Assembly: GCF_029537375.1 (NCBI RefSeq) | Contig: NZ_CP120679.1 | Span: 980,001 to 1,044,000, forward strand | Direction of reading: 5' to 3' | DNA: 64,000 bases | Source: Bacillus sp. HSf4 | Lineage (GTDB): Bacteria > Bacillota > Bacilli > Bacillales > Bacillaceae | Shown: positions 53,643 through 64,000 of the stretch, in pieces | Position numbering within the stretch: position 1 is the first letter of the stretch | Layout of the letters: every line of letters begins with the position of its first letter | Made by a program: the position numbers and the translations under genes | Notes under the pieces: generated by a model | The model's database searches: none | What the model saw: the letters and a program-made list of their open reading frames with translations, nothing else | Told to the model about the DNA's origin: nothing

Positions 53643-54305
53643 ATGATTAAAGCAGTGATCTTTGATTTTGACGGTCTGATTTTAGATACAGAAACACATG
53701 ATTATGAAGTGCTGCAAGAAATCTTTCAGGAGCACGGCTCTGACCTGCCCATGTCGGTTTGGGGCAAGGTGATCGGTACGGCTGCCGGATTTAAGCCATT
53801 TCATTATTTAGAGGAGCAGATCCAGAAAAAGCTTGACCATGAAGAACTGACAAAGATGAGACAAGAACGCTTTGTCAAAAGAATGGAAAATGAAAAAGCG
53901 CGGCCAGGCGTCGAAGCTTATTTGTCAGCGGCCAAAGAGCTCGGCTTAAAAGTCGGCCTTGCCTCAAGCTCAGATTATAAATGGGTATCACAGCATTTAA
54001 AACAGCTCGGACTTTATGACGATTTCGAGTGCATCCGGACAGCCGATGATGTCGAGGAGGTCAAACCGAATCCGGAGCTTTATTTGCAGACTGCTGAATG
54101 TCTCGGCGTAAAGCCTGAAGAATGCATCGCTTTTGAAGATTCGGTCAATGGATCGACCGCGGCGAAACGAGCCGGAATGAAGTGTGTCATCGTTCCGAAC
54201 CAAGTCACGAAAACCTTGTTGTTTGAACATTTCGACCATCGCCTTGAATCGATGGCGGAAATGGAGCTGGAACAGCTGATCGAGAAACTGTCTGAACAAG
54301 CATGA
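53643..54305 (+). CDS. yhcW: YhcW, HAD-family phosphatase
   Basis: A 220-residue HAD hydrolase (beta-phosphoglucomutase-like, cap type I): nucleophile Asp in IFDFDGLILDTE, motif II GLASSSD, motif III Lys in EVKPNPELY and acidic motif FEDSVNG. Phosphorylated metabolite unknown. It lies 24 bases before yhcX with AGGAGG between, so co-transcription is likely. Confidence 0.93.
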   Translation: MIKAVIFDFDGLILDTETHDYEVLQEIFQEHGSDLPMSVWGKVIGTAAGFKPFHYLEEQIQKKLDHEELTKMRQERFVKRMENEKARPGVEAYLSAAKELGLKVGLASSSDYKWVSQHLKQLGLYDDFECIRTADDVEEVKPNPELYLQTAECLGVKPEECIAFEDSVNGSTAAKRAGMKCVIVPNQVTKTLLFEHFDHRLESMAEMELEQLIEKLSEQA

Positions 54306-54329
54306 AGCAGTCAGAGGAGGAATTGAGGC

Positions 54330-55868
54330 GTGTCGGAAAAATTGGATCTTTCCCGTTTTGAAAAAAAGATTGTGATCCGAAATATTGAAGAAAAAGACAT
54401 CGAGAGCATCATCGGACTTCAAGAGCTTTGTTTTCCGGGGATGATCCCATGGAAGCGCGAGCATTTGGAAAGCCATCTCGAGCATTTTCCCGAAGGGCAG
54501 TTTTGTGCGGAGCTTGAAGGTGAAGTCATCGGTTCCTGTTCCAGCCTTTTGGTCAATTTTGACGAATATGACGACAGACATACTTGGCAGGACATCACAG
54601 ATGACGGCTATATCACCAATCACAACCCTGAAGGCTTGAACATGTACGGTATTGAAGTCATGGTTCATCCCGAATACAGAAGAATGAAAATCGGCCACCG
54701 CCTTTATGAAGCCCGGAAAGATTTGGCAAGGCGCCTGAATTTGAAAAGCATCATTATCGGCGGACGGATCCCGAATTATCATAAATATGCTGCGGAAATG
54801 ACGCCGAGGGAATATGTCGAACAGGTCATCCACCATCAGATTTACGATCCGGTCCTTTCCTTTCAGCTCTTGAACGGATTTACGATGATGCGGATCAATC
54901 CAAACTATCTTCCGGATGACAAAGCATCGAGCAAATATGCGACATTGATGGAGTGGAACAATGTCGACTATCTCCCGCAAACAAAGCGCTATTACAAGTC
55001 GGCCTTTCCAGTTCGGATCTGTGTGATTCAATATGAAATGAAGCAGATTCATTCATTTGAAGAGTTTGCCAATCAAGTCGAGTACTATGCTGATGTCGCT
55101 TCAGACGCCGGAGCCGATTTTGCGGTCTATCCGGAAATCTTTACGACACAGCTGATGTCGTTTCTGGAAGAGCGTTCCCCGAGCCTTGCCGTGCAGCGGA
55201 TTACCGAATATACGGAGGACTATATCAGCTTGTTCACAGATCTCGCCGTCAAATACAATGTGAACATTATCGGCGGTTCCCATTTTGTCGAAGAGGAAGG
55301 GAAAATCTACAATATCGCATATCTCTTCAGAAGAGACGGGACGATCGAAAAGCAGTATAAGCTCCATATCACACCGAATGAACGGAAATGGTGGGGGATC
55401 AGCAGGGGAGACGAAGTGCGCGTGTTTGACACGGACTGCGGAAAAATCGCGATTCAGATCTGCTATGATATTGAGTTCCCTGAGCTTGGCCGAATTGCGA
55501 CGGAAAAAGGCGCCAAAATTATTTTTACGCCTTTCTGTACGGAAGACCGCCAAGGCTATTTGCGCGTCAGATACTGCGCTCAGGCGCGGGCGGTGGAAAA
55601 CCAGGTATACACCGTTATTTCCGGAACGGTTGGAAACCTGCCGCAAACGGAGAACATGGATATTCAATATGCGCAATCGGCGATTTTCGCGCCTTCAGAC
55701 TTTGAATTTGCAAGGGACGGAATCGTCGGAGAGTGCAACCCGAACATTGAAATGGTTGTCATCGGCGACGTCGATTTGGAGATTCTCAGAAGGCAGCGCC
55801 AGGACGGAACGGTCCGCCAGCTTAAAGACAGACGCCATGATATATACCGGATTCATTATAAAAAATAA
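54330..55868 (+). CDS. yhcX: YhcX, GNAT acetyltransferase-nitrilase fusion
   Basis: A 512-residue fusion. Residues about 14-200 form a GNAT domain (VMVHPEYRRMKIGHRLYEAR acetyl-CoA loop). Residues about 225-500 form a nitrilase/carbon-nitrogen hydrolase with Glu in VYPEIFTTQ, Lys in QYKLHITPNERKWWG and Cys in IAIQICYDIEFPE. B. subtilis YhcX has been implicated in indole-acetate-type or amidohydrolase reactions; the substrate is not settled. GTG start with GAGGAGG upstream. Confidence 0.93.
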   Translation: MSEKLDLSRFEKKIVIRNIEEKDIESIIGLQELCFPGMIPWKREHLESHLEHFPEGQFCAELEGEVIGSCSSLLVNFDEYDDRHTWQDITDDGYITNHNPEGLNMYGIEVMVHPEYRRMKIGHRLYEARKDLARRLNLKSIIIGGRIPNYHKYAAEMTPREYVEQVIHHQIYDPVLSFQLLNGFTMMRINPNYLPDDKASSKYATLMEWNNVDYLPQTKRYYKSAFPVRICVIQYEMKQIHSFEEFANQVEYYADVASDAGADFAVYPEIFTTQLMSFLEERSPSLAVQRITEYTEDYISLFTDLAVKYNVNIIGGSHFVEEEGKIYNIAYLFRRDGTIEKQYKLHITPNERKWWGISRGDEVRVFDTDCGKIAIQICYDIEFPELGRIATEKGAKIIFTPFCTEDRQGYLRVRYCAQARAVENQVYTVISGTVGNLPQTENMDIQYAQSAIFAPSDFEFARDGIVGECNPNIEMVVIGDVDLEILRRQRQDGTVRQLKDRRHDIYRIHYKK

Positions 55869-55898
55869 CAGCCGGCCGCTTTTGGCCGGTTTTTTTGG
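55866..55898 (+). terminator. Terminator of yhcWX
   Basis: CCGGCCG/(C)GGCCGG stem followed by seven Ts. Confidence 0.9.
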
Positions 55899-55900
55899 AG

Positions 55901-55929
55901 TTGACGAACTGGTTTATTTTTCATATATT
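55901..55929 (+). promoter_or_regulatory. Promoter of the small frame and ABC-F leader
   Basis: TTGACG, a 17-base spacer, TATATT, directly behind the yhcX terminator. Confidence 0.75.
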
Positions 55930-55956
55930 GTAATTATCGAAAAGGAGGTGGGAAAG

Positions 55957-56118
55957 ATGAATCAAACTGGCAAGCGCATGACGGACACACAACTTTATTT
56001 GTATATTTGTCGTGCGATTTTTTCCGAAGAATGCGGACTACGGGATCAGTCTGCCCTTTTTGACATTCAAATAGGAAAAAATGCCAGTGAGAGACATCTG
56101 CCCACAATCGGATTTTAA
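55957..56118 (+). CDS. 53-residue protein upstream of the ABC-F gene
   Basis: A short protein (MNQTGKRMTDTQLYLYICRA, ends SERHLPTIGF) with an excellent ribosome site AAAAGGAGGTGG 6 bases before the ATG and its own promoter. Sequence looks protein-like (FSEECGLRDQSALFDIQIG). It stops 13 bases before a terminator hairpin that precedes the ABC-F gene. It may be an independent small Bacillus protein, or double as the leader frame of an antibiotic-responsive attenuator. Confidence 0.75.
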   Translation: MNQTGKRMTDTQLYLYICRAIFSEECGLRDQSALFDIQIGKNASERHLPTIGF

Positions 56119-56130
56119 ATCATTAGACTT

Positions 56131-56160
56131 GCGGCAGGGGAAGCTCTGCCGTCTTTTTTA
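56131..56160 (+). terminator. Attenuator-like terminator before the ABC-F gene
   Basis: CGGCAGGGGAAGCTCTGCCG stem (56131-56151) followed by TCTTTTTTA, between the small frame and the ABC-F start. Confidence 0.8.
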
Positions 56161-56200
56161 TGCTGCGGTGTCTCTTCACGGAATATGGAGGAAGAGATCA

Positions 56201-57838
56201 ATGATCGTGTGCAGTATTCAGCATGTCACGCAAACCAGCGGAGGACATGCGATTTTCAATGGTATATCGTGCGAGATTAAACAAGGCGAACGGATCGGTC
56301 TGATCGGCCGAAACGGCTCAGGGAAAACAACTTTGTTAAAGCTTATGAGCGGCCGATTGCAGCCTGATGATGGCCTTGTGACCTGGAAAAAGGGAATAAC
56401 GACAGGGCTGCTTGAGCAGCACCCTTCCATGGACGCCCATAAAACAGTGAGGGAGCTGCTTTATGCTGCGTTTGCTCCGTTATGGAAGATACAGCAGAAG
56501 CTTTCCCGGATGGAACGGGAGCTTGCGGATGAAAAAGATATGAAAAGACTTGAACGGCTTTTGGAGCGGTATGGAACATTGCAGGATGAATTTCAGCAAA
56601 AAGGCGGATATGAGATCAGCGCGCAAGTGGAACGCGTGGCGGCCGGTTTGAACATCAGCCGCCTTTATGAAACCGAATGGCGGAGCTTGAGCGGGGGCGA
56701 ACGGACGAAGGTCGGCCTGGCCCGGCTTTTGCTGAGAGCGCCTGACTTGCTTTTACTGGATGAACCGACAAACCATTTGGATTTGACTGCGATCGAATGG
56801 CTCACCTCATTTTTAAAGCAGTACAAAGGAACGGCGGTCATCGTTTCCCATGACCGGTATGTTTTGGATGAGGCCGTTACATCGATTTTGGACATCGATG
56901 AAGGCGGGTTTCACGTATATCAAGGCGGCTACTCAAACTATGCGGTTGAACGGGAGGAGCGCCTCCTGAATGAATTCCGGCACTATCAGGATCAGCAGAA
57001 AAAAATCAAAAAAATGAAGGAAACGATTAAGCGGCTGAAAGACTGGGCAAATCGGTCCAATCCCCCAAACGATGGTCTCCATCGGCGCGCGAAAAGCATG
57101 GAAAAGGCCTTGGAACGGATCGAGGTAGTGAAAAAACCGGTGCTCGAGCGAAAAAAAATCGACCTGTCCTTCAATATGAATGACAGAAGCGGAAAAGACG
57201 TCGTCAAACTGGACGGTGTCAGCAAAAGATTCGGGGACCGGCTTCTTTTACGGGACGTGAACATGCACGTCCGCTTTCAGGATCGGGTCGCCATTGTCGG
57301 GGAGAACGGCAGCGGAAAAACGACGCTCTTGAAGCTGATCAGCGGAATGGCTGCCCCTGACAGCGGTGAAGTGCAGCTTGGAAGCCGGCTGTCGGCTGCA
57401 CATCTGAGCCAGCATGTCGCTGAAATGAATGAAGAGCTGACGGTTTTGGACGAATTCAGGGAAAAAGTCAGGCTGGCAGAAGGCGAAGCCCGCATGATGC
57501 TCGCCAAGTTTTTATTCTATGGAAACGCCGTTTTTCAAAAAGTGAAAGAGTTAAGCGGGGGAGAGCGGATGAGGCTTCGCCTCGCACAGCTCGTTCACCA
57601 GCATCACAACGTCCTGATTCTCGATGAGCCGACAAATCATCTGGACATCGAGTCAAAGGAAGTGCTCGAAGAAGCGCTAAGCCAATTTCAGGGAACCATT
57701 ATTGCTGTTTCCCATGACAGGTATTTTCTCGACCGGATTTTCAATGTGACGTATTGGCTGGAAGACGGGCGTTTGACTCGATATGAAGGACACTATACGT
57801 TTGCAAGAGAAAAGAAAAAGCGGCTGTACGGCGATTAA
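56201..57838 (+). CDS. ABC-F family ATPase (antibiotic-resistance type candidate)
   Basis: A 545-residue ABC-F protein with two ATPase domains and no membrane segment: Walker A GRNGSGKTT and GENGSGKTT, signatures LSGGERTK and LSGGERMR, Walker B LLLLDEPTNHLD and LILDEPTNHLD. Between them lies the P-site tRNA interaction motif region with the basic linker (KKIKKMKETIKRLKDWANRS). The long charged linker recalls VmlR/ExpZ-like ribosome-protection factors. GGAGGAAG is 5 bases before the ATG. Placement behind a small frame and terminator fits inducible ARE ABC-F genes. Confidence 0.9.
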   Translation: MIVCSIQHVTQTSGGHAIFNGISCEIKQGERIGLIGRNGSGKTTLLKLMSGRLQPDDGLVTWKKGITTGLLEQHPSMDAHKTVRELLYAAFAPLWKIQQKLSRMERELADEKDMKRLERLLERYGTLQDEFQQKGGYEISAQVERVAAGLNISRLYETEWRSLSGGERTKVGLARLLLRAPDLLLLDEPTNHLDLTAIEWLTSFLKQYKGTAVIVSHDRYVLDEAVTSILDIDEGGFHVYQGGYSNYAVEREERLLNEFRHYQDQQKKIKKMKETIKRLKDWANRSNPPNDGLHRRAKSMEKALERIEVVKKPVLERKKIDLSFNMNDRSGKDVVKLDGVSKRFGDRLLLRDVNMHVRFQDRVAIVGENGSGKTTLLKLISGMAAPDSGEVQLGSRLSAAHLSQHVAEMNEELTVLDEFREKVRLAEGEARMMLAKFLFYGNAVFQKVKELSGGERMRLRLAQLVHQHHNVLILDEPTNHLDIESKEVLEEALSQFQGTIIAVSHDRYFLDRIFNVTYWLEDGRLTRYEGHYTFAREKKKRLYGD

Positions 57839-57844
57839 ATAGAA

Positions 57845-57877
57845 AAAAAGACAGAGTCAGCCGGCTCTGTCTTTTTG
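57845..57877 (+). terminator. Terminator of the ABC-F gene
   Basis: AAGACAGAG/CTCTGTCTT stem with Ts. Confidence 0.9.
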
Positions 57878-57958
57878 ATGCCCATTGAAAATAAACGGAA
57901 TTTTCTATATGATTGAAATTAATGCTGAATCGGTTTATACATAAAAAGAAGGTGCATC

Positions 57959-58870
57959 ATGGAGTTTTTGCTTGTTTTATTGCCTGTATTCGGAATTTTT
58001 GCGATCGGGTTTACCGGTCAGAAACTGCTTGATTTTGACATCCAAAACTTATCTAAAATGTCGCTTTATTTAATGTCTCCTTTTTTGGCGTTTGATACCT
58101 TTTATGAAAACAAATTGACAATGGATTACGTCTATATGTCTGTCTTTTGTCTCGGTCTTTGTATCATTTTGATTCTTTTTGTTTATGTCATTTCATATTT
58201 TCATAGGTATTCCAATCAAGAGCGGTGCGCGCTTGTGCTGTCGTCGGCGTTCATGAACAACGGAAACTACGGGACTCCGGTCGTATTGCTTGTTTATGGG
58301 GCGGCAGGGCTCGATATCGCAGTTGTGCTGATGGTCCTTCAGCAGCTCGTCATGAGCACGATCGGCGTCTATTACGCGGCGAAAGGAAGTCCTGAAGCGG
58401 GCGGATTTAAAACGGTCATGGCCAGAGTCACCCGGATGCCCGTCGCATACGGTGCTTTGCTTGGCATGTGTTTTCAGCTGACTCATATTTCGATTCCCGA
58501 ACAGTTAATGACGGCAATTAAATTAGTAGGCGACGCTGCGATACCGACAATCATGATTATTCTAGGCATGCAGCTTGCCGTCATCTCCTTTAAACAAATC
58601 GAATATCGGAAGGTCTCTTACTCGCTCCTGCTGAAACTGTTCGTGTCTCCGCTGATTGCATGGGGGTTTACCATGATTCTGCCTGTCGATGACCTTGTCA
58701 AAAAAATCATGATCCTGGCCGCGGCTATGCCGACAGCGGCCAATACGACGTTGATGGCCGTACAGTTTCAAACAAAGCCGGAAATTGTCTCAAGCTCAAC
58801 CTTCATCAGTACGATGCTCAGCATCGCCACCCTGCCGATCGTACTGTGGATGCTGTCTTTGTGGGGCTGA
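57959..58870 (+). CDS. AEC-family (auxin efflux carrier-like) transporter
   Basis: A 303-residue membrane protein with ten predicted helices in two five-helix repeats. FMNNGNYGTPVVL and AAMPTAANTTLMAVQF are the crossed-helix motifs of the AEC/MdcF family. Members transport organic acids such as malate or malonate. AGAAGGTG precedes the ATG. Monocistronic; substrate not inferable. Confidence 0.88.
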   Translation: MEFLLVLLPVFGIFAIGFTGQKLLDFDIQNLSKMSLYLMSPFLAFDTFYENKLTMDYVYMSVFCLGLCIILILFVYVISYFHRYSNQERCALVLSSAFMNNGNYGTPVVLLVYGAAGLDIAVVLMVLQQLVMSTIGVYYAAKGSPEAGGFKTVMARVTRMPVAYGALLGMCFQLTHISIPEQLMTAIKLVGDAAIPTIMIILGMQLAVISFKQIEYRKVSYSLLLKLFVSPLIAWGFTMILPVDDLVKKIMILAAAMPTAANTTLMAVQFQTKPEIVSSSTFISTMLSIATLPIVLWMLSLWG

Positions 58871-58989
58871 CCTAAACTGACCTGGGCGGCCTTTTTGCGT
58901 GGTGAGAAGAAAAGAAGGAACGGCATCTCTTCCGGAGAAATAGTTTAAGAAATGATGGGGAAACTTCATCACCGGCAGCACACAGGCGG

Positions 58990-59021
58990 TCAAAAAAAGC
59001 GGCGGCAAGGAACCGCCGCAG
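58990..59021 (-). terminator. Terminator of the oxidoreductase gene
   Basis: GCGGCGG/CCGCCGC stem; the minus strand ends in seven Ts. Confidence 0.88.
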
Positions 59022-59031
59022 GCGAGCCGTC

Positions 59032-60024
59032 TTAACCATCGATTGACAGAGCAATGTTTCCGAACTGTTCGCTGTCGGCGAGCCGCTTAAAGGCAGCAGC
59101 CCCTTCTGATAATGGGAAAACCTGATCGATGACCGGTTTCAGCAAATGGTGTTCCATAAAACTGAGCATTTCCTTGAATTCTTCAAGGCTGCCCATCGAT
59201 GTTCCGATGATGCTGATCTGCGGAAAGAACAGCGAACGCAGGGGAATGGTGATGCTGTCTCCCGAACTGGCTCCAAAACTGACGATACGTCCATTCGGCT
59301 TGATCACATCAAAATAGTGATCAAATGTTGCCGGACCGATGCTGTCAAGTATGAGGTCAACAAGGCTTCCATTCAGGCTTTCTTTCCAATCACTGCGGCT
59401 GTCAAAGGCTTGGTCTGCTCCGTACTTGAGCGCTTCTTCCCTTTTTTCCCCGCTCCGGGAGGTCACGGTGACATGTGCTCCCGCAGCTTTTGCCATCAAG
59501 AGCGCATATGTTGCGACACCGCTTCCGATGCCGGGAATTAAAACGTGCTGGCCTTTTTTCAAGCCTCCTCTCGTAAACAGGGCTCTAGAGGCTGTCAGAG
59601 CGGCCAATGGCAAGACGCCTGCTTCCTCCCATGAAAGGTAAGCGGGCTTTTTCACAACGTGTTTGGCCGGAGCTATGACGTATTCCGCAAAGGTTCCGTC
59701 AGAAGGGCCCCCGAGAATGTCCGGCACATCTGGAACGGAATCCGTCGATTCCCAATCGATGCTCGGATTGATGATCACCTCTGTTCCGACGGAGAGATCG
59801 TGAACGCCCCCGCCGATTTCTTCTATCACACCCGCTCCGTCCGAACCCGGTATATACGGGGCATCGCTGATTGTTCTGGATTGAAACAGAAACAGATCCC
59901 GGCGGTTTAGCCCTGCCGCTTTCAGCTTGATTTTTACTTCACCGCTCCCCGGCGATTTTGCCGGTACGTCTTCGTATGTAAGACCTGCAAGTCCGGTCGT
60001 TCCGTCATGAATGATCGCTTTCAT
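59032..60024 (-). CDS. Zinc-type alcohol dehydrogenase / quinone oxidoreductase-like protein
   Basis: A 330-residue MDR-superfamily protein: GroES-like domain ([31 protein letters not shown]) and NADPH Rossmann fold ([20 protein letters not shown], then [12 protein letters not shown]). The zinc-ligand cysteines of true alcohol dehydrogenases are missing, favouring the quinone-reductase/YogA-like class. Two ATG/TTG codons are adjacent; the ATG with GGAGGAG about 5 bases upstream is chosen. Substrate unknown. Confidence 0.88.
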   Translation of the reverse strand: MKAIIHDGTTGLAGLTYEDVPAKSPGSGEVKIKLKAAGLNRRDLFLFQSRTISDAPYIPGSDGAGVIEEIGGGVHDLSVGTEVIINPSIDWESTDSVPDVPDILGGPSDGTFAEYVIAPAKHVVKKPAYLSWEEAGVLPLAALTASRALFTRGGLKKGQHVLIPGIGSGVATYALLMAKAAGAHVTVTSRSGEKREEALKYGADQAFDSRSDWKESLNGSLVDLILDSIGPATFDHYFDVIKPNGRIVSFGASSGDSITIPLRSLFFPQISIIGTSMGSLEEFKEMLSFMEHHLLKPVIDQVFPLSEGAAAFKRLADSEQFGNIALSIDG

Positions 60025-60198
60025 CAAGACTCCTCCTTTGATTATTTGAAACCAATTATATCTGTTTAGTCAGAAGGAATGTAAAAGATCTGTCTGGGAA
60101 TGGTATACAGCCCGAAGAGGCCAAACTTTCTAAAGGGGATTGCAATGCGCAGGAAATTCCTTTAGTGTAAAACAGTAAAAAAGTGAAGGAGATGAAAC

Positions 60199-60756
60199 AT
60201 GAGTTTTCACGATCAGCAAATTTTACCGGCCATCCGGAACATGAAACAATTTGATACTTTTTTGGACAGTCCTTTTTCATACGGCGTCCTTCTTGATATT
60301 CATCTGGGACAGCTTGGCGGCGTCATTAGCGCGGCGAGGTCCCGCGGAAAAAAGATGCTTGTCCATGTCGACTTAATCCAGGGAATCAAGCATGATGAAT
60401 ACGGAGCTGAATTCATCTGCCAGGAAATGAAGCCGGCGGGCATTCTGTCCACCCGGTCAAGCGTTATCGCCAAGGCGAAGCAAAAGAAAGTATATGCGAT
60501 CCAGCGCATGTTTTTAATCGATACAAGCGCCATGAGCAAAAGCATTGAGCTTGTCAAAAAACACAGGCCTGACTATATAGAAGTGCTTCCGGGAATCTCG
60601 CCGGCATTAATTAAAGAAGTAAAGGAAAAAACCGGAATTCCGATATTCGCAGGCGGATTCATCCGTTCCGAAAACGATGTCAGACAGGCATTGGCAGCCG
60701 GAGCCGCCGCTGTCACCACCTCTAATACGGAACTGTGGAAAAAATATTGGGGCTGA
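60199..60756 (+). CDS. glpP: Glycerol uptake operon antiterminator GlpP
   Basis: A 185-residue GlpP: (beta/alpha) barrel-like RNA-binding protein ([60 protein letters not shown]). With glycerol-3-phosphate it prevents termination in glp leaders. AGGAGATG precedes the ATG. The target leaders are visible downstream before glpF and glpD. Confidence 0.96.
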   Translation: MSFHDQQILPAIRNMKQFDTFLDSPFSYGVLLDIHLGQLGGVISAARSRGKKMLVHVDLIQGIKHDEYGAEFICQEMKPAGILSTRSSVIAKAKQKKVYAIQRMFLIDTSAMSKSIELVKKHRPDYIEVLPGISPALIKEVKEKTGIPIFAGGFIRSENDVRQALAAGAAAVTTSNTELWKKYWG

Positions 60757-60779
60757 AAAAATGAAAGTGTGAAATTTTA

Positions 60780-60808
60780 TTGACACCGCTTACAAAATAC
60801 GATACGAT
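60780..60808 (+). promoter_or_regulatory. glpFK promoter with overlapping cre site
   Basis: TTGACA (60780-60785), a 17-base spacer, TACGAT (60803-60808). TGACACCGCTTACA (60781-60794) fits the CcpA cre consensus and covers the -35 box. Confidence 0.85.
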
Positions 60809-60832
60809 CTTACTAAGTTAATACATTGTGAC

Positions 60833-60897
60833 GGAGACGCGGAGACCACAGCAATTCTTTACTATCACTATGTAAAGAAAGTTTGCTGTGTTTTTTT
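60833..60897 (+). terminator. GlpP-controlled leader terminator of glpFK
   Basis: A long stem CACAGCAATTCTTTAC/GTAAAGAA.TTGCTGTG followed by seven Ts (60847-60897). GGAGACGCGGAGACCACAGC just before and into it is the likely GlpP recognition RNA. Confidence 0.9.
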
Positions 60898-60986
60898 ATG
60901 GTCTTTTAGGCACAGTGGATAAGGTGGACGATAACGTTCATCTGGAATACACGGACTTATCAATAGATTGTTTAGGAGGGATCATC

Positions 60987-61802
60987 ATGACAGCATTTTG
61001 GGGGGAAGTTGTAGGAACGATGCTGCTCATCGTGTTTGGAGCAGGAGTATGTGCAGGAGTGAATTTGAAGAAATCGCTTTCACATCAATCGGGATGGATT
61101 GTGATCACATTTGGCTGGGGGCTTGGCGTAGCCATGGCCGTGTATGCCGTCGGGAATATCAGCGGTGCGCATTTAAACCCCGCTGTAACATTGGGGTTGG
61201 CGTTTGTCGGTGATTTCCCTTGGGAACAGGTACCTTCCTATATTTTAGGCCAGATGATCGGCGCGTTTTTAGGAGCTGTCCTCATTTATCTTCATTATTT
61301 GCCGCATTGGAAAGAAACCGAAGATCAGGGAGCGAAGCTCGGGGTGTTTTCAACAGGTCCGGCCATTCCCAATACATTTGCCAATCTGTTCAGTGAAACA
61401 CTCGGGACATTTATTCTCGTACTCGGTATTTTAGCAATTGGTGCAAATAAATTCACAGATGGTCTAAATCCGCTTGTCGTCGGATTTCTGATCGTGGCCA
61501 TCGGTCTCTCGCTTGGCGGAACGACCGGATATGCGATCAACCCGGCCCGCGATTTAGGCCCGAGAATTGCCCACTTTGTTCTGCCGATTGCAGGAAAAGG
61601 CGGCTCCAATTGGGGATATGCCTGGATTCCAGTTCTCGGACCGGTTCTCGGCGGCTCTTTTGCAGGCGTATTTTACAATGCTGTTTTTAAAGGACATCTG
61701 ACAAACACCTTTTGGATTGTAAGCGTTGTACTCGCTGTGATATTGTTAGGTTTCTATATTCATATGAAAAAACAGGCTGTCGATAAATCAGTCACATTTT
61801 AA
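60987..61802 (+). CDS. glpF: Glycerol uptake facilitator GlpF
   Basis: A 271-residue aquaglyceroporin with both NPA motifs, GAHLNPAVT and AINPARDLGPR, and six helices plus two half-helices. It mediates diffusion of glycerol into the cell. TTAGGAGGG lies 6 bases before the ATG; a longer frame would begin inside the leader terminator. It is followed by glpK after 41 bases. Confidence 0.96.
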   Translation: MTAFWGEVVGTMLLIVFGAGVCAGVNLKKSLSHQSGWIVITFGWGLGVAMAVYAVGNISGAHLNPAVTLGLAFVGDFPWEQVPSYILGQMIGAFLGAVLIYLHYLPHWKETEDQGAKLGVFSTGPAIPNTFANLFSETLGTFILVLGILAIGANKFTDGLNPLVVGFLIVAIGLSLGGTTGYAINPARDLGPRIAHFVLPIAGKGGSNWGYAWIPVLGPVLGGSFAGVFYNAVFKGHLTNTFWIVSVVLAVILLGFYIHMKKQAVDKSVTF

Positions 61803-61831
61803 GAAAGCATCTGCTTGAACAGACACAATAA

Positions 61832-63353
<1,522 letters not shown>

Positions 63354-63383
63354 GAACTTAAGTTAATAGAAACGGTTGGAGAA

Positions 63384-63443
63384 GAGGAGAGACCACAGGC
63401 ACCAAAGCACAATATTTGCTTTGGATGTTTGTGGTCTCTTTTT
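63384..63443 (+). terminator. GlpP-controlled leader terminator of glpD
   Basis: Stem AGAGACCACA...TGTGGTCTCT with an inner CCAAAGCA/TGCTTTGG stem and a T tail (63388-63443). GGAGAGACCACAGGC resembles the glpF leader element. Confidence 0.9.
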
Positions 63444-63480
63444 CTGTTATTTGCCGTGACAACAAGGGAGGACTTTTATA

Positions 63481-64000
63481 ATGGAATCATTATTTTCAAG
63501 CCGCAAACGCGACGATATTCTGCAGGCTATGACAAAACAGACGTATGATGTGTTTATTATCGGAGGGGGAATCACGGGAGCCGGAACGGCCTTGGATGCC
63601 GCTTCACGGGGGATGAAAACAGCTCTTTGCGAAATGCAGGACTTTGCCGCAGGGACATCAAGCCGTTCAACGAAGCTCGTCCATGGAGGGCTCCGCTATT
63701 TAAAGCAGTTTGAAGTCAAAATGGTCGCCGAAGTCGGCAAAGAGCGGGCGATTGTTTATGAAAACGGACCGCATGTGACAACACCCGAATGGATGCTTCT
63801 GCCGATGCATAAAGGAGGCACATTTGGCAAGTTCTCGACATCGATCGGCCTCAGGGTGTATGACTTTTTGGCGGGCGTCAAAAAATCCGAGCGGAGAAGC
63901 ATGCTGAACGCGAACGAAACGCTCGACAAAGAGCCGCTTGTGAAAAAGGACGGCCTGAAAGGCGGCGGCTATTATGTCGAATACCGCACAGATGACGCCA
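63481..64000 (+). CDS. glpD: Glycerol-3-phosphate dehydrogenase GlpD (5' part)
   Basis: The first 173 codons of an FAD-dependent glycerol-3-phosphate dehydrogenase: dinucleotide fold [20 protein letters not shown] and the [19 protein letters not shown] motif. It oxidises glycerol-3-phosphate to dihydroxyacetone phosphate at the membrane. AAGGGAGG precedes the ATG. The gene continues past the window end. Confidence 0.97.
   Translation, partial: MESLFSSRKRDDILQAMTKQTYDVFIIGGGITGAGTALDAASRGMKTALCEMQDFAAGTSSRSTKLVHGGLRYLKQFEVKMVAEVGKERAIVYENGPHVTTPEWMLLPMHKGGTFGKFSTSIGLRVYDFLAGVKKSERRSMLNANETLDKEPLVKKDGLKGGGYYVEYRTDDA

Noticed and set aside
53997..55052. A 351-codon antisense frame across yhcW and yhcX
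   Set aside because: Antisense shadow of two well-recognised genes.
55285..56118. A 277-codon plus-strand frame overlapping yhcX and ending with the small gene
   Set aside because: Out of frame with conserved YhcX; only the last 53 codons, which have their own promoter and ribosome site, are supported.

Overview
The window looks like the chromosome of a Bacillus of the B. licheniformis / B. paralicheniformis group. It opens in the last bases of a 5S rRNA gene, continues through a 16-gene tRNA cluster arranged like B. subtilis trnD, and then follows much of the B. subtilis aroC-spo0M-thiC and trnSL-Gly-yhzA-queG-yhbB-trmL-yhbDEF-prkA-yhbH-yhbJ-yhcABC-yhcEFGHI-cspB-tcyP-yhcN-yhcQ-yhcRSTUVWX-glpPFKD order. 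Ribosome binding sites are strong (AAAGGAGG type) and TTG/GTG starts are common, as expected for a Bacillus. The species call is an inference from gene order and protein character, not from a search.

Layout. 1-1622: 5S tail and tRNAs. 1740-11540: an accessory block holding an LXG polymorphic toxin module on the minus strand, a secreted bacteriocin-like protein with a small membrane partner, a TetR-controlled two-gene ABC exporter, a DUF805 membrane protein, and a Rap phosphatase followed by an 11-codon phr-like frame with no signal peptide. 11540-16580: core genes (yhjQ-like copper protein, aroD, spo0M, TPP riboswitch plus thiC) and an XRE/membrane-protein pair. 16900-20840: a second accessory locus, with a 69-residue hydrophobic peptide, a strong intergenic hairpin, an ABC ATPase, a large permease, a PqqD-like/M50 metalloprotease fusion and a two-helix membrane protein. 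It resembles the yydHIJ part of the B. subtilis yyd operon but has no radical SAM enzyme, and is the best candidate here for an undescribed peptide system. 20850-64000: mostly B. subtilis-like core, with a Zur-boxed alternative ribosomal protein S14, queuosine synthesis, bactofilins, sporulation kinase PrkA and YhbH, an EmrAB-like pump, a YtrA-type GntR/ABC operon, cold shock protein, cystine symporter, spore lipoprotein and coat proteins, an orphan sporulation-type histidine kinase, the wall-anchored nuclease YhcR with its sortase YhcS, and the glycerol operon under GlpP antitermination. It is interrupted by genes I do not place in the B. subtilis order (S9 peptidase, gluzincin-type peptidase, ABC-F protein behind an attenuator-like leader, AEC permease, quinone oxidoreductase-like protein).

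How genes work together. Several loci look like competition or signalling modules: LXG toxin/immunity, secreted peptide/membrane partner, peptide/protease/ABC, and Rap/Phr. Others are conditional-response circuits readable from DNA: two TetR operators over a promoter, a GntR palindrome, a Zur box, a TPP riboswitch, a cre site, two GlpP-type leader terminators, and a terminator between a small frame and an ABC-F gene. Sporulation is represented by spo0M, prkA, yhbH, yhcN, yhcQ, the kinase and rap.
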